A model generated the notes under the pieces. It made no database searches. It saw only the letters and a program-made list of their open reading frames with translations, and was not told where the DNA came from. Position numbers and translations under genes: made by a program. From Allobosea sp. (GTDB lineage Bacteria; Pseudomonadota; Alphaproteobacteria; Rhizobiales; Beijerinckiaceae): 64,000 bases of DNA. Location: the NCBI RefSeq assembly GCF_017308075.1, contig NZ_JAFKFX010000023.1, forward strand, positions 62,001 to 126,000. Reading direction: 5' to 3'. Positions 47,801 to 56,382 of the stretch are shown piece by piece; the stretch's first letter is position 1; the number at the start of each line of letters is the position of its first letter.

Positions 47801-47964
47801 TCGGGCGAGGCGCCGGGATAGTTGGTGCTGATCGTGATCTGCGGGGGCGCGACATTCGGATACTGCGCGATCGGCAGCATCGGAATCGTGATGACGCCAG
47901 CGAGCATGATGAAGATCGCGACGACCCAGGCGAAGATCGGGCGGTCGATGAAGAAGCTCGGCAT
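44815..47964 (-). CDS. RND multidrug efflux pump, inner-membrane transporter (AcrB/HAE1 family)
   Basis: 1049 residues, full HAE1 length. It begins MPSFFIDRPIFAWVVAIFIM. Proton-relay Asp residues are in IGILVDDAIVVVENVERIM; the porter domains and the second six-helix half are intact, with GLSAKNAILIIEFAKDL and PLAIATGASAASQNAIGTGV near the end. Trimeric pump driven by protons, expelling hydrophobic drugs, dyes or detergents through an outer-membrane channel. The ATG at 47964 is five bases after the membrane fusion protein stop. No TolC-type gene adjoins. Confidence 0.95.
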   Translation of the reverse strand: MPSFFIDRPIFAWVVAIFIMLAGVITIPMLPIAQYPNVAPPQITISTNYPGASPEDIYQSVTRPIEEELNGVPGLLYFESTSEANGRINLTVTFAPGTKIGEAQVEVQNRISRVEPRLPQTVVQQGMRVEQAGTGFLMLVTLTSADGKVDAIGLGDYLNRNVLGEIRRIPGVGSATLFATQRSMRIWMDSEKMLGLKLTSADVIAAVRAQNAQVAAGRIGAQPNPINQQLSATVLVKGQLTSPEQFGSIVLRANLDGSSVRLRDVARIEVGGESYNFSTRLNGQPSAAIGVQLSPTGNALATSQAVQAKMEELARFFPAGLKYDIPYDTSPFVEVSIEKVVHTLLEAMALVFVVMFLFLQNFRYTVIPTLVVPVALLGTCAIMFAAGFSINVLTMFAMVLAIGILVDDAIVVVENVERIMAEEGLSPKEATRKAMTQITGAIVGITLVLTAVFVPMAFFPGAVGIIYQQFSLTMVVSILFSGFLALTLTPALCATFLKPIAKGHHEEKKGFFGWFNRNFDRMSHGYSGIVSGITRRTGRYMLIYLALLAGLGWSFMRLPSAFLPNEDQGYLIVDVQAPPEASANRTLDVLKQIEKIALAEPAVSRMVGISGYSFAGAGENAALAFITLKDWSERGPNDSATAISARMNGKMFQIKDAQTFALSPPPIQGLGNSSGFTFRLQDRAGLGQEALSAARAQLLAAAAQSPVLVGLRVEGLADAAQVNLIIDREKANTFGVAFADINATISANLGSSYVNDFPNAGRMQRVTVQADEGQRMQTADLLRLNVRNAHGGMVPFSSFAGIEWSKGPSQVVGYNGYPAVRIAGQAAPGYSSGAAIAEMERLARELPPGFGYEWTGQSLQEIQSGSQAPLLIGLSILLVFLLLAALYESWSIPLSVMMVVPLGVIGSVAAVTLRGMPNDVYFLVGLIAIIGLSAKNAILIIEFAKDLHAEGKPLMEATIEAAHLRFRPILMTSLAFTLGVVPLAIATGASAASQNAIGTGVLGGMISATVLAIFFVPAFFVFIMKLFAPKEPKPGLEPKATQVAVTAED

Positions 47965-47969
47965 CGCGT

Positions 47970-49160
47970 TCAGCCCTGCTTTTCGGTGGCGGCGGCAGGG
48001 TCGGCGGCGGCCGGCTTCCACGGCATGCCGGTGAACTTGGCGCCGGGGCGGATCTTCTGGAAGCCTTCGACCACGACCTGATCGCCGGGCTTCAGCCCGT
48101 CCTCGATCACCTGGCGGTTGTCGAGCGTACGCCCTGCTCTGACCGGAAGAAGCTCCAGCGTACCGTCGGCCTTCAGGACATAGAGCTGCGCCTGGCCGCT
48201 GCCATCGCGCTGGATCGCCTGCAGCGGGACGGCGATGGCGTTGCTCTGCGCGCCCTGCTCGATGACGACGCGGACATACATGCCAGGCAGCAGATCGCCT
48301 TCAGGGTTGGGGAACTGGCCGCGCAGTGTCACCTGTCCGGTGGTGACGTCCACCGTGGCCTCGGAGAACAGCAACTGGCCGCGATGCTTGTAGGTGGCGC
48401 CATTGTCGAACAGCAGCTGCACATTGGCGGCGCCCGGATTGGGTCCGGTCAGCGCGCCGAGCTTGAGCGCTTGCCGCAGGGCGAGCAATTCACCGGCCGA
48501 CTGGGTGAAGTCGGCATAGACCGGGTCGAGCTGCTGGATCGTCGCCAGGATATCGGCGGCGCCGGTGCCGACGAGGGCGCCTTCGGTGATCAGGGCACGC
48601 CCGATCCGGCCGCTGATCGGCGCCCGGACTTCCGAGTATTCAAGGTCGAGCTGCGCTGCGTCGAGACCGGCGCGGGCCGCGGCGACGTCGGCGTCGGCCT
48701 GGGCCAGCTGCGCGACCGCCGTTTCCTGCTGCTGGGTGCTGGCGACTTTGCGTTCGAGCAGCTCGACGATCCGGTCCGAGTGCTGGCGGGCCTGAAGCTG
48801 GCTCGCCTCGGCCCGCTTCAGCGCCGCTTCGGCGCTGGCGACCCGCACACGGAACGGCGCCGGGTCGATCCGGTAGAGCACGTCGCCCTGCTTGACCATG
48901 CTGCCCTGCTGGAAGACGCGCTCGACGACGATGCCGGAGACGCGCGGGCGCACTTCGGCAATGCGCGTCGGCGCGATCCGGCCCGGCAAGTTGTTGGTCA
49001 CCGGCAAGGTCTGCGGTTCGGCCGTGACGACGCCGATGGCGACCGGCGGACGCTGCGCGCCAGCGCCTTGCGCCGGCTTCTGCTCTTCGGTGCAGGCGGC
49101 GGTCAGCAGCAGCGCGCCGAGCAGCAGGCCGCGGCCAAGATGCGAGATCGGGAGGGTCAT
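47970..49160 (-). CDS. RND efflux periplasmic adaptor (membrane fusion protein, AcrA type)
   Basis: 396 residues, a lipoprotein: the lipobox is LLTAAC with Cys near position 23. Next come the barrel-sandwich/lipoyl halves (AEVRPRVSGIVVERVFQQGS and LDLEYSEVRAPISGRIGRAL), the helical hairpin rich in Ala and Gln between them, and a beta-barrel (LLPGMYVRVVIEQGAQ). It links the pump to an outer-membrane channel. The ATG at 49160 gives the best signal peptide; the ribosome site is weak. Confidence 0.94.
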   Translation of the reverse strand: MTLPISHLGRGLLLGALLLTAACTEEQKPAQGAGAQRPPVAIGVVTAEPQTLPVTNNLPGRIAPTRIAEVRPRVSGIVVERVFQQGSMVKQGDVLYRIDPAPFRVRVASAEAALKRAEASQLQARQHSDRIVELLERKVASTQQQETAVAQLAQADADVAAARAGLDAAQLDLEYSEVRAPISGRIGRALITEGALVGTGAADILATIQQLDPVYADFTQSAGELLALRQALKLGALTGPNPGAANVQLLFDNGATYKHRGQLLFSEATVDVTTGQVTLRGQFPNPEGDLLPGMYVRVVIEQGAQSNAIAVPLQAIQRDGSGQAQLYVLKADGTLELLPVRAGRTLDNRQVIEDGLKPGDQVVVEGFQKIRPGAKFTGMPWKPAAADPAAATEKQG

Positions 49161-49228
49161 GCGGGGATCCGGATGGGGGTACAAATGGAGAAGGACGGAG
49201 GTCTGGTCTGCTGCGGCCGATCCGCTGG

Positions 49229-49795
49229 CTAGGCCGCCGGTAAGGCCGGGGACTGGTCGACCAGCCAGCCGAGGTCGGCGACGATGCGCTCGCGCTCGTC
49301 CGCCGACCAGCTATGCAGCTCGAACCATTCCATCATCATCAGCCCCTGGGCGGCGAGGAAAGCGAGCATCGCGCCGCGCGGATGGGTGGACTGGCTGGCG
49401 ATCTCGGCGATTTGGTCGCGGTTGATCGCCTGGATCGGCTCGCGCAGCTCGGCATCCTGGGCCAGTGCGGCGCACAGGTTGAACGCCACGGCGCGTTCCA
49501 GGTCGGAGCGATGCCGGGCAGCCGAGGCGATCCGGCCGCGGATCAGCGCATCCGGCTCGCCTGCGAGCGCATCGACGAATGTCTGGATATAGGCGGTCTC
49601 GACGGCGACGCGCCGTTCGATAACGGCCCGGATCAGGGCGCGCTTGGTCTTGTAGTCATAGAGCACGCTCGCCTTGCTGATCCCGGCCTCGGCCGCGACG
49701 GCTTCAAGCGTCAGGCGCGCTGCGCCGTCCCGGCTCACAACCTTTTCGGCTGCGTCGAGGACGGCTTCCCGGTCGATGGTGCGATGGCGGCCCAT
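49229..49795 (-). CDS. TetR/AcrR family repressor of the efflux operon
   Basis: 188 residues. The N-terminal helix-turn-helix is LTLEAVAAEAGISKASVLYDYKTKRALIRAV. The ligand domain is about residues 70-188 and carries hydrophobic AMLAFLAAQGLMMMEWFEL, fitting a drug-binding pocket. The gene is first in tetR-acrA-acrB on one strand, so it probably represses its own promoter. A palindrome overlaps that promoter. Confidence 0.9.
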   Translation of the reverse strand: MGRHRTIDREAVLDAAEKVVSRDGAARLTLEAVAAEAGISKASVLYDYKTKRALIRAVIERRVAVETAYIQTFVDALAGEPDALIRGRIASAARHRSDLERAVAFNLCAALAQDAELREPIQAINRDQIAEIASQSTHPRGAMLAFLAAQGLMMMEWFELHSWSADERERIVADLGWLVDQSPALPAA

Positions 49796-49813
49796 GGCTC
49801 ACTTTGATAATAA

Positions 49814-49852
49814 CCGACCGGTTGGATATAAATTAGCTTTGCGCTATGTCAA
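49814..49852 (-). promoter_or_regulatory. Promoter and TetR-type operator of the tetR-acrAB operon
   Basis: Minus strand: TTGACA (49852-49847), 16-base spacer, TATATC (49830-49825). Adjoining it, CCAACCGGTCGG (49825-49814) is an imperfect palindrome (10 of 12 bases) centred on ACCGGT, in the style of TetR-family operators. A repressor here would block transcription. Confidence 0.6.
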
Positions 49853-49913
49853 CCCGTGCGGCCCGGCGATGGCCCATCGTCTCCGATGGTCGAAAGCCAG
49901 GCCATGCGGCGAA

Positions 49914-50387
49914 ATGCGAGCGGCAAGGAGCGGAATCCTGCGGTCAGGTTGCTTTCACGATGCTAAGAACGACATCCGCCTCGTCGAGGAGGCAGGGGTG
50001 CTGAGTGTCAGTCAGCACGGCCGCTCCTATCTCGCTTTGCGCTGGAAGCTGACCGAGGAGGTTGTGGGTGTGGTCCACACGGCGGTCCGCTTCGGCTTGA
50101 CCAAGCTCTGGCAGGAAGGGCATCCAAGGGGGCGGCACAGCTCTCATATCAGCTTTTCGCGAAGCCACGAGCCGGCTTCATGGGTATTCGCCCTCGGTCT
50201 GGAGGCTTGTCCGCCGCGCTTGCAGAGGATCACCTTCAACAAGCGCTATCTGCCGATCTTCGAGACCAGCCGGCTGGAGTGGGCCTGCCAGAAGGGCGGC
50301 AGCCATATTTTTATCCCGCCGGGCAGCCTCGCCGAGGCGCTCGCCCTGGTCCGCGAGGGTCTGAAGCGTCCGGTGGTTTCAGGCTAG
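49914..50387 (+). CDS. Hypothetical protein
   Basis: 157 residues from the ATG at 49914; the frame stays open upstream, and an ATG at 49869 is another option. Features include DIRLVEEAGVLSVSQHGRSY, VGVVHTAVRFGLTKLW, and FALGLEACPPRLQRITFNKR. No family, signal peptide or membrane segment recognised, and no convincing ribosome site. The gene is divergent from tetR. It might be a spurious frame, though the sequence is not low complexity. Confidence 0.4.
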   Translation: MRAARSGILRSGCFHDAKNDIRLVEEAGVLSVSQHGRSYLALRWKLTEEVVGVVHTAVRFGLTKLWQEGHPRGRHSSHISFSRSHEPASWVFALGLEACPPRLQRITFNKRYLPIFETSRLEWACQKGGSHIFIPPGSLAEALALVREGLKRPVVSG

Positions 50388-50567
50388 GGGCCGCGTCCTG
50401 CGTCATGCCCGTTGCCTGTCACGGCTCTGCTATCGGCGCTGCCGGGGCTGCGCGGTCCAAGACAAAGGCGCATGCGCAGCAAGGTTTTTTCGCACTGGCC
50501 GCGCGTTGCCGCGGCGGCCGGCTCGCCCTATCCCTTGGGAAAGGGTGAGGACCAGGGCGGAAAGCGT

Positions 50568-52187
50568 ATGGCGGGCGAAACCAGCATCGGCAGCTTCGAC
50601 TATGTCATCATCGGCGCGGGCTCGGCCGGCTGCGTGCTGGCCAATCGGCTCTCCGCCGACCGCCGCAAGAATGTCCTGATCGTCGAAGCCGGCGGCAAGG
50701 ACGACTGGGTCTGGTTTCACATCCCCGTCGGCTATCTCTACGCCATCGGCAATCCACGCGCCGACTGGCTGTTCCAGACCGAGCCGCAGCCGGGCCTTGG
50801 CGGCCGCTCGCTCGCCTATCCGCGCGGCCGCGTCGTCGGCGGCTGCTCGGCGATCAACGCGATGATCTACATGCGCGGCCAGGCGGCGGACTATGATGGC
50901 TGGCGCCAGCTCGGCCTCGAAGGCTGGGGTTGGGACGATGTCCTGCCGCTTTTCCTCAAGCACGAGGACCATGCCGCCCCCGATGGCCGCTTCCATCGTG
51001 CCGGCGGCGAATGGCGCGTCGAGCATCCGCGCGTGCGCTGGGACATTCTTGATGCCGTCCGCGACGCCTGCGAAGCCGCCGGCATCCGACGCATCGACGA
51101 TTTCAATACCGGCGACAATGAGGGCGTCTCCTATTTCCAGGTCAACCAGAAGCGCGGCCGGCGCTGGAGCGCGGCGCGCGGCTTCCTCGAGCCGGCGCTG
51201 AACCGCGACAATCTCCGGGTCGAGCTCGGCGTCACCGTCGAGCGCATCGTCGTCGAGAACGGGCGCACGACCGGCGTGGTCCTGCTGCGCGCCGGCGAGC
51301 GCTATCTCGCGGAAGTCTCGGGCGAGGTCATCCTCAGCGCCGGCGCGGTCGGTTCTCCCGCCATCCTCGAGCGCTCCGGCATCGGCGATGGCGCGCGTCT
51401 GCAGGAACTCGGCATCGAGACCGTGCAGCACGCGCCCGGCGTCGGCGAGAACCTGCAGGATCATCTGCAGCTGCGGCCGATCTACAAGGTCGACGGCGTG
51501 CGCACCCTCAACACCGACTATGCCAAGCTCTGGCGCCGGCCGCTGATGGCGCTGGAATATGCGGCGCGCCGCACCGGGCCGCTGACCATGGCGCCATCCC
51601 AGATGGGCGCCTTCGCCAGATCGGCGCCGCGCTACGCCACCGCCAATCTCGAATTCCACTTCCAGCCGCTCTCGCTCGACAAATGGGGCGACGGTCTGCA
51701 CCCGTTCGGCGCCTTCACCGCCAGCGTCTGCAATTTGCGCCCGACCAGCCGCGGCAGCGTCCATCTCAAGAGCCTGGACCCCAACGCCGCACCGGCGATC
51801 TCGCCGAATTACCTCGCGACCGAAGAAGACCGGCAGGTCGCGGTCGATGCGCTGAAGCTCGCCCGCCGCATCGTCGCGCAGGCACCGCTCGCCCGCTTCA
51901 ATCCGCAGGAATACCTGCCCGGCCCCGGCCATGACACGGAGGAGGCGCTGGCCGAGGCCGCCGCCCGCATCGGCACGACGATCTTCCATCCGGCGGGTAC
52001 GGCCAGGATGGGCCGCGACGACGATCCGATGGCGGTGCTCGACCAGCGCCTGCGTGTGCGCGGCGTCGCGGGCCTGCGGGTGATCGACGCCTCGGTGATG
52101 CCGGCGATCACCTCCGGCAACACAGCCGCGCCGACCGTGATGATCGGCGAGAAGGGCGCGCAGATGATCCGGGAGGATGCGCGCTAG
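50568..52187 (+). CDS. GMC family FAD oxidoreductase (choline dehydrogenase-like)
   Basis: 539 residues. The FAD motif is DYVIIGAGSAGCVLANRLS; signature 1 is LAYPRGRVVGGCSAINAMIY; signature 2 is GEVILSAGAVGSPAILERSG. The catalytic His is in TTIFHPAGTARMG and the second (Asn/His) position in SGNTAAPTVMIGEKGA. The family oxidises alcohols such as choline, glucose or long-chain alcohols. No betaine aldehyde dehydrogenase or choline transporter adjoins, so choline is not supported. The ATG at 50568 is set by the FAD motif position, with GGCGGAAAG before it. Confidence 0.88.
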   Translation: MAGETSIGSFDYVIIGAGSAGCVLANRLSADRRKNVLIVEAGGKDDWVWFHIPVGYLYAIGNPRADWLFQTEPQPGLGGRSLAYPRGRVVGGCSAINAMIYMRGQAADYDGWRQLGLEGWGWDDVLPLFLKHEDHAAPDGRFHRAGGEWRVEHPRVRWDILDAVRDACEAAGIRRIDDFNTGDNEGVSYFQVNQKRGRRWSAARGFLEPALNRDNLRVELGVTVERIVVENGRTTGVVLLRAGERYLAEVSGEVILSAGAVGSPAILERSGIGDGARLQELGIETVQHAPGVGENLQDHLQLRPIYKVDGVRTLNTDYAKLWRRPLMALEYAARRTGPLTMAPSQMGAFARSAPRYATANLEFHFQPLSLDKWGDGLHPFGAFTASVCNLRPTSRGSVHLKSLDPNAAPAISPNYLATEEDRQVAVDALKLARRIVAQAPLARFNPQEYLPGPGHDTEEALAEAAARIGTTIFHPAGTARMGRDDDPMAVLDQRLRVRGVAGLRVIDASVMPAITSGNTAAPTVMIGEKGAQMIREDAR

Positions 52188-52731
52188 GCCCATCCTTGGA
52201 CCGGGGCGAGGCGCGATCGGAAGCGTTCTCGGTCGTGCGCCGGGCGGGCGCGGCGCCGGCCGCCGGTCCAACCGTCACGGCCGGCCTCCGATCACGCCGG
52301 AGTACCCATTCTTGCGAGCGAGGGCGCCTCGGCTACCCCATTCGCTCCGCCGAAGAATAGAATGACGGCGTGACAGCTGTTCGAGGCCGGTTCTGCCGGG
52401 AATATTTTGCGGTTCTTTGCCTGCGCGCCGTTGATGCCGTGGGCAGGAAATCTCGTCGTGCTCGCCCGTAGTTGATCGGGAGCTGCATATTTCGGCCCGA
52501 TTACCTCCAATGAGGGCTTTCGTTGAAAAATCAGGTCGTTATCGTAGGCTGTGGTCGAATATTCGGAGATTGTTTGGCTTTGATTTCGCAGGGCAGGCAA
52601 ATTCGAGGCGCCCCTTCCTCCTCCGCCTGGGTGCTATTCGCAACACTTGGCGAGCAAGTTCCTGCATGATCGCTTTTCAGATTGCGTCGAGACGGGAGGC
52701 TGTCGAAGAAATGGGGTCGAGGAGGAGCGCC
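52188..52731 (+). other. 544-bp leader/intergenic region before the autotransporter
   Basis: The left part holds a degenerate repeat element (52303-52371, with ATTCTTGCGAG and its counterpart GAAGAATAGAATGACGG). From about 52440 the DNA is less GC-rich, as expected for a promoter and long 5' leader. TTGAAA (52523-52528) with TAGGCT 16 bases on is a weak promoter candidate. The reading frame of the autotransporter is open from 52510, but a signal peptide and ribosome site appear only at 52732. Confidence 0.45.
52303..52371. repeat. Dispersed palindromic repeat element, copy H (degenerate)
   Basis: Ends in AGAATGACGGCGTG like the other elements and contains inverted ATTCTTGCG / GAAGAAT-like arms. 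Pairing is imperfect, so this copy looks decayed. Confidence 0.5.
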
Positions 52732-55700
52732 ATGGCCTTGGGTTACTCGGATTCCCGGCTACGTCGCACGTCGCTGCGGTTCCTGCTGCTGACGGGGACG
52801 GCGTTGAGCCTGGGGGCGGTGACCAGTGCCCAGGCGCAGGACGCGACCTGGCTTGCCGCGCCCGGCACGAACGAATTCTCGACCGGAACCAATTGGAGCA
52901 CGAATACCGTTCCGAGCGGGACGGGCTTCTTCGACACTTCGACGGTTCTGGGTATCACCAATTCCGGCAACACCTCCCTGGGTGGCATCACTTTCAATGC
53001 CGGCGCCAGCAGCTTCACCATCACGAATACGGCCACTTTCCCGAATGCGTTGACCTTCACCGGTGCCGGCATCGTCAACAATTCAGGCGTGGCGCAGACC
53101 TTTATCAATCAGGGGCAGTTGGATTTCCGCGGTTCGAGCTCCGCTGGGAATGCGTTCATCACGAACACCAACAACGCCAGTGTCGAGTTGGCATTCTACG
53201 ATACGGCCACGGCCGGGAATGCGACGATCACGAACAACAGGGATCTCGTCTTCGTCGGTTCGAGCACGGCGGGCAATGCGACGATCACCAATAACGCCAA
53301 TACCTATTTCTATTTCTCCAGCACGGCCGGCAATGCGCAGATCACCAATACCGCCACCGGCGTGATGCTGTTTCAGGACACCAGCAACGCCGGGACCGCG
53401 ACCTTCACCAACGGCAACCGGCTGGAATTCCTGGGTACGAGCTCGGCCGCCAACGCCACCATCACCAACAATCACTACCTCGCCTTCTTCACCGCCAGCA
53501 CGGCGGGCAATGCGACCATTACCAATACCAATCTGGCCGAGTTCCGCGACAACAGCACGGGCGGCAACGCGGTCATCACCAACAACAACACCCTGTCCTT
53601 CCTGCACAACAGCACGGGCGGCAACGCGACGCTGCTGACCAATGCCGGAGCGACCACCAGCTTTGCGGGCAGCACCGGGCCGAATGGCGACGGCAAGCTC
53701 AGCATCGGCTCGATCGCCGGCGCCGGCGCCTATGTGCTCGGCGGCAACGAGCTGACGGCCGGCAGCAACAACGCTTCGACCGAGGTCAGCGGCGTGATCA
53801 GCGGGGTCGGCGGATCCCTGGTCAAGACCGGCGCGGGAACGCTGACGCTCTCGGGCAGCAATACCTATTCGGGCGGCACCACGATCGCGGGCGGGACGGT
53901 GAGCGTCTCGGCCGAGGCCAATCTCGGCGATGTCTCGGGCGCGCTGACCCTGAATGGCGGCGTGCTCCAGGTGACCGGCACGATGCTCACGCAGCTGGCG
54001 CGCAGCCTTAATTTCGGGGCGAATGGCGGCGGTTTCGATATCGCCGCAGCCGGCAACACCTTCACGGTGGCGCAGTCCCTCACGGGCCCGGGCTCGCTGT
54101 CGAAGTTGGGAGCCGGCACGCTGCTGCTCACCGGCGCGAACAGCTATACTGGCGCGACGACGGTTGCCGGTGGGACCTTGCGGGCCGGCAGCGCCGGCGC
54201 CTTCTCCTCGGCCTCGACCTTCACGGTGCAGAGCGGCGCGACGCTCGACCTCGCCGGCTTGAACCAGACCGTCGGCTCGCTCGCCGGCGCAGGCACGATC
54301 ACGCTGGGCGCCGGAACCTTGACGACCGGGGCCAATGGCGGCTCGACCACCTTTTCCGGGACGATCGGCGGAACCGGAGGCCTGACCAAGACCGGAGGGG
54401 GGACCTTCACGCTCGCCGGGGTGAGCAGCTATTCCGGCGCGACGACGGTTGCCGAAGGCATGCTGCGGGCGGGTAACGCCGGCGCCTTCTCCTCGACTTC
54501 CGCCTTCACCATTGCTGGCGGCGCAATGCTCGGTCTCGGCGGGTTCAACCAGACCATCGGCTCGCTCGCCGGCGCCGGCGCGATCGATCTCGGCACGGGA
54601 ACCTTGACGACCGGGGCGAACGGCGCCTCGACCAGCTTCTCCGGCTCGATCGGCGGGACCGGCGGCCTCGTCAAGAACGGTGCAGGCACCTTCACGCTGA
54701 CCGGGGTCAACAACTATACCGGTGCGACCACGGTCAATGCCGGCAAGCTTGTGGTCAACGGCGCGCTCGCGAGTACGGTGACGGTCAATGGCGGATCGCT
54801 CGGCGGTTCGGGCACCGTCGGCGGCATCGTCGCCAGCGCGGGTTCCACCATCGCGCCGGGCAACTCGATCGGCACGCTGACCGTCAACGGCAACATCTCC
54901 TTTGCCGCCGGCTCGATCTATCAGGTGGAGGTCAACGCGGCCGGTCAGGGCGACAGGATCGACGTGCTCGGCATGGCGACGCTCTCCGGCGGCACGGTCC
55001 AGGTCCTGGCCGAGAACGGTAACTACGCGGCGGCGACGCGCTATACGATCCTCACCGCCGGCGGCGGTGTCACCGGCCAGTTCTCCGGCGTCACCTCGAA
55101 CCTCGCCTTCCTGACGCCGACGCTGAGCTATGGCGCGCAGAACGTCACCCTGACGCTGGTCCGCAACGAGCAGAGCTTCGGGCCGGAAGGCTCGGGCCGG
55201 CCCTATATCGCGGCGACGCGCAACCAGGGCTTCATTGCGAACGCGGCAGAGCGTCTGGGAGTCGGCAATCCGATCTATGACAACCTGATCTCGGCGACGG
55301 CGGCCGAGGCACGGGCCGGCTTCGACCTGCTTTCGGGCGAGGCTCATGCCCAGGGCGTCTCGGTCGCGATCGGCGAGAGCCGGCTGGTGCGCGAGGCGGT
55401 GCTGGGGCGCCTGCGCGGCTCGCTGCTGACGCTGCCCGGCGAGTCGGTTGCGGCCGGGTTCTCCGCCGATCTGCCCACGGCCAAGGCCCCGGTGCTGATG
55501 CCGGCGCCGCGCTTCGACGACCGCTTCACCATCTGGGGCGAGGCGGTGGGCGCGCATGCCAATACGGATGCGGACGGCAATGCGGCGAGCCTGTCGCGTC
55601 GGACCGGTGGTGCCATTCTCGGCGCCGACATGAAGCTCTATGACAGCGGCGCGAGCTCGCTGCGGGTCGGCGTCGCCGGCGGCTACACCCGCTCGGATTT

Positions 55701-56352
55701 CGATGTCGACGCCAGGCTCTCCTCCGGCCGGCTCGAAAGCGGCCATGCCCTGATCTATGCCGGTGCGCGCTTCGGCGGCTGGCGGCTCGATGGCGGCCTC
55801 GGCTATTCCTTCGGCGAGACCAGCCTGACCCGTCAGGTCCGGATACGCGGCTTCGGCGACACGCTGCGCTCGGAACGCGATACGGATCTGCTCCAGGCCT
55901 TCGCCGAGCTCGGCTATGCCTTCCGCTTCGAGCGTTTCGCCATCGAGCCCTTCGCACAGTTGGCACTGCTGCGGGTCTCGAGCAGTTCGTCCTTTGAGCG
56001 GGGTGGGCCGGCGGCGCTGCAGGTGCTCTCGGGCGAGCAGAATCTCGGCTTCACCACGCTTGGCCTGCGGGCCGAGGCGCAGCTCGGCGCGATGCCGCTC
56101 TTCGCCCGCGGCCTGCTCGGCTGGCGCTATGGCTTCGGCGAGCTCACGCCGCAGGCGACGACCGGCTTCGTCGCCGGCACCACGCCGGCCCGGGTGTTCG
56201 CGACCCAGATCGACCGCAATGCGCTGGTCGCCGAGGCCGGGCTCGACTGGCGCGTCAGCAAGGCGACGACTGTCGGTCTCGCCTATTCCGCGGCGATCGG
56301 CGAGCGTACCCGCGACCATGCGCTCAAGGGGCGTTTCGAGGTCAGGTTCTGA
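52732..56352 (+). CDS. Autotransporter outer-membrane beta-barrel protein
   Basis: 1206 residues (type V secretion). A signal peptide ends near residue 35 (LLLTGTALSLGAVTSAQAQ). The passenger carries nine units of about 19 residues (126-303, pattern STAGNATITN), then autotransporter-associated beta repeats including two 95-residue tandem copies (460-554, 555-649). The barrel covers about 930-1206 (FTIWGEAVGAHANTDADGNA to a terminal GRFEVRF with C-terminal Phe, needed for assembly). GAGGAGG before the ATG at 52732 fixes the start. No catalytic site was seen in the passenger, so adhesion or a surface role is likely. A strong terminator follows. Confidence 0.92.
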   Translation: MALGYSDSRLRRTSLRFLLLTGTALSLGAVTSAQAQDATWLAAPGTNEFSTGTNWSTNTVPSGTGFFDTSTVLGITNSGNTSLGGITFNAGASSFTITNTATFPNALTFTGAGIVNNSGVAQTFINQGQLDFRGSSSAGNAFITNTNNASVELAFYDTATAGNATITNNRDLVFVGSSTAGNATITNNANTYFYFSSTAGNAQITNTATGVMLFQDTSNAGTATFTNGNRLEFLGTSSAANATITNNHYLAFFTASTAGNATITNTNLAEFRDNSTGGNAVITNNNTLSFLHNSTGGNATLLTNAGATTSFAGSTGPNGDGKLSIGSIAGAGAYVLGGNELTAGSNNASTEVSGVISGVGGSLVKTGAGTLTLSGSNTYSGGTTIAGGTVSVSAEANLGDVSGALTLNGGVLQVTGTMLTQLARSLNFGANGGGFDIAAAGNTFTVAQSLTGPGSLSKLGAGTLLLTGANSYTGATTVAGGTLRAGSAGAFSSASTFTVQSGATLDLAGLNQTVGSLAGAGTITLGAGTLTTGANGGSTTFSGTIGGTGGLTKTGGGTFTLAGVSSYSGATTVAEGMLRAGNAGAFSSTSAFTIAGGAMLGLGGFNQTIGSLAGAGAIDLGTGTLTTGANGASTSFSGSIGGTGGLVKNGAGTFTLTGVNNYTGATTVNAGKLVVNGALASTVTVNGGSLGGSGTVGGIVASAGSTIAPGNSIGTLTVNGNISFAAGSIYQVEVNAAGQGDRIDVLGMATLSGGTVQVLAENGNYAAATRYTILTAGGGVTGQFSGVTSNLAFLTPTLSYGAQNVTLTLVRNEQSFGPEGSGRPYIAATRNQGFIANAAERLGVGNPIYDNLISATAAEARAGFDLLSGEAHAQGVSVAIGESRLVREAVLGRLRGSLLTLPGESVAAGFSADLPTAKAPVLMPAPRFDDRFTIWGEAVGAHANTDADGNAASLSRRTGGAILGADMKLYDSGASSLRVGVAGGYTRSDFDVDARLSSGRLESGHALIYAGARFGGWRLDGGLGYSFGETSLTRQVRIRGFGDTLRSERDTDLLQAFAELGYAFRFERFAIEPFAQLALLRVSSSSSFERGGPAALQVLSGEQNLGFTTLGLRAEAQLGAMPLFARGLLGWRYGFGELTPQATTGFVAGTTPARVFATQIDRNALVAEAGLDWRVSKATTVGLAYSAAIGERTRDHALKGRFEVRF
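53107..53640 (+). repeat. Nine imperfect 57-bp tandem repeats (19-residue units) in the autotransporter passenger
   Basis: Units such as NNRDLVFVGSSTAGNATIT and NNHYLAFFTASTAGNATIT; lengths are 19, 23, 19, 19, 21, 19, 19, 19 and 20 residues. The Asn ladder and alternating hydrophobics suit stacked beta-helix coils. Confidence 0.9.
54109..54678 (+). repeat. Two 285-bp tandem repeats (95 residues) in the autotransporter passenger
   Basis: Copy 1 at 54109-54393, copy 2 at 54394-54678, with a third, truncated copy starting at 54679. GGCGCCTTCTCCTCG occurs at 54196 and again 285 bases later at 54481. Each unit holds YSGATTV/YTGATTV, AGAFSS, NQT[VI]GSLAGAG and IGGTGGL. Confidence 0.9.
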
Positions 56353-56358
56353 AAGGGC

Positions 56359-56381
56359 AGGGGGCGCGAACCGCGCCCCCT
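56359..56381. terminator. Terminator between autotransporter and PPC-domain gene
   Basis: AGGGGGCGCG - AAC - CGCGCCCCCT is a perfect 10-bp stem between converging genes (a T-rich TCTCATT follows on the + strand). It ends two bases before the PPC gene stop. Confidence 0.78.
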
Positions 56382-56382
56382 C

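Noticed and set aside
53107-53640. CRISPR-like array
   Set aside because: The repeats are in frame, of variable length and encode beta-helix units inside a secreted protein; there are no unique spacers and no cas genes.
53083-56319. A 1078-codon open frame antisense to the autotransporter
   Set aside because: The translation is repetitive Arg/Gly/Ala-rich sequence mirroring the passenger repeats, with no ribosome site or domain.
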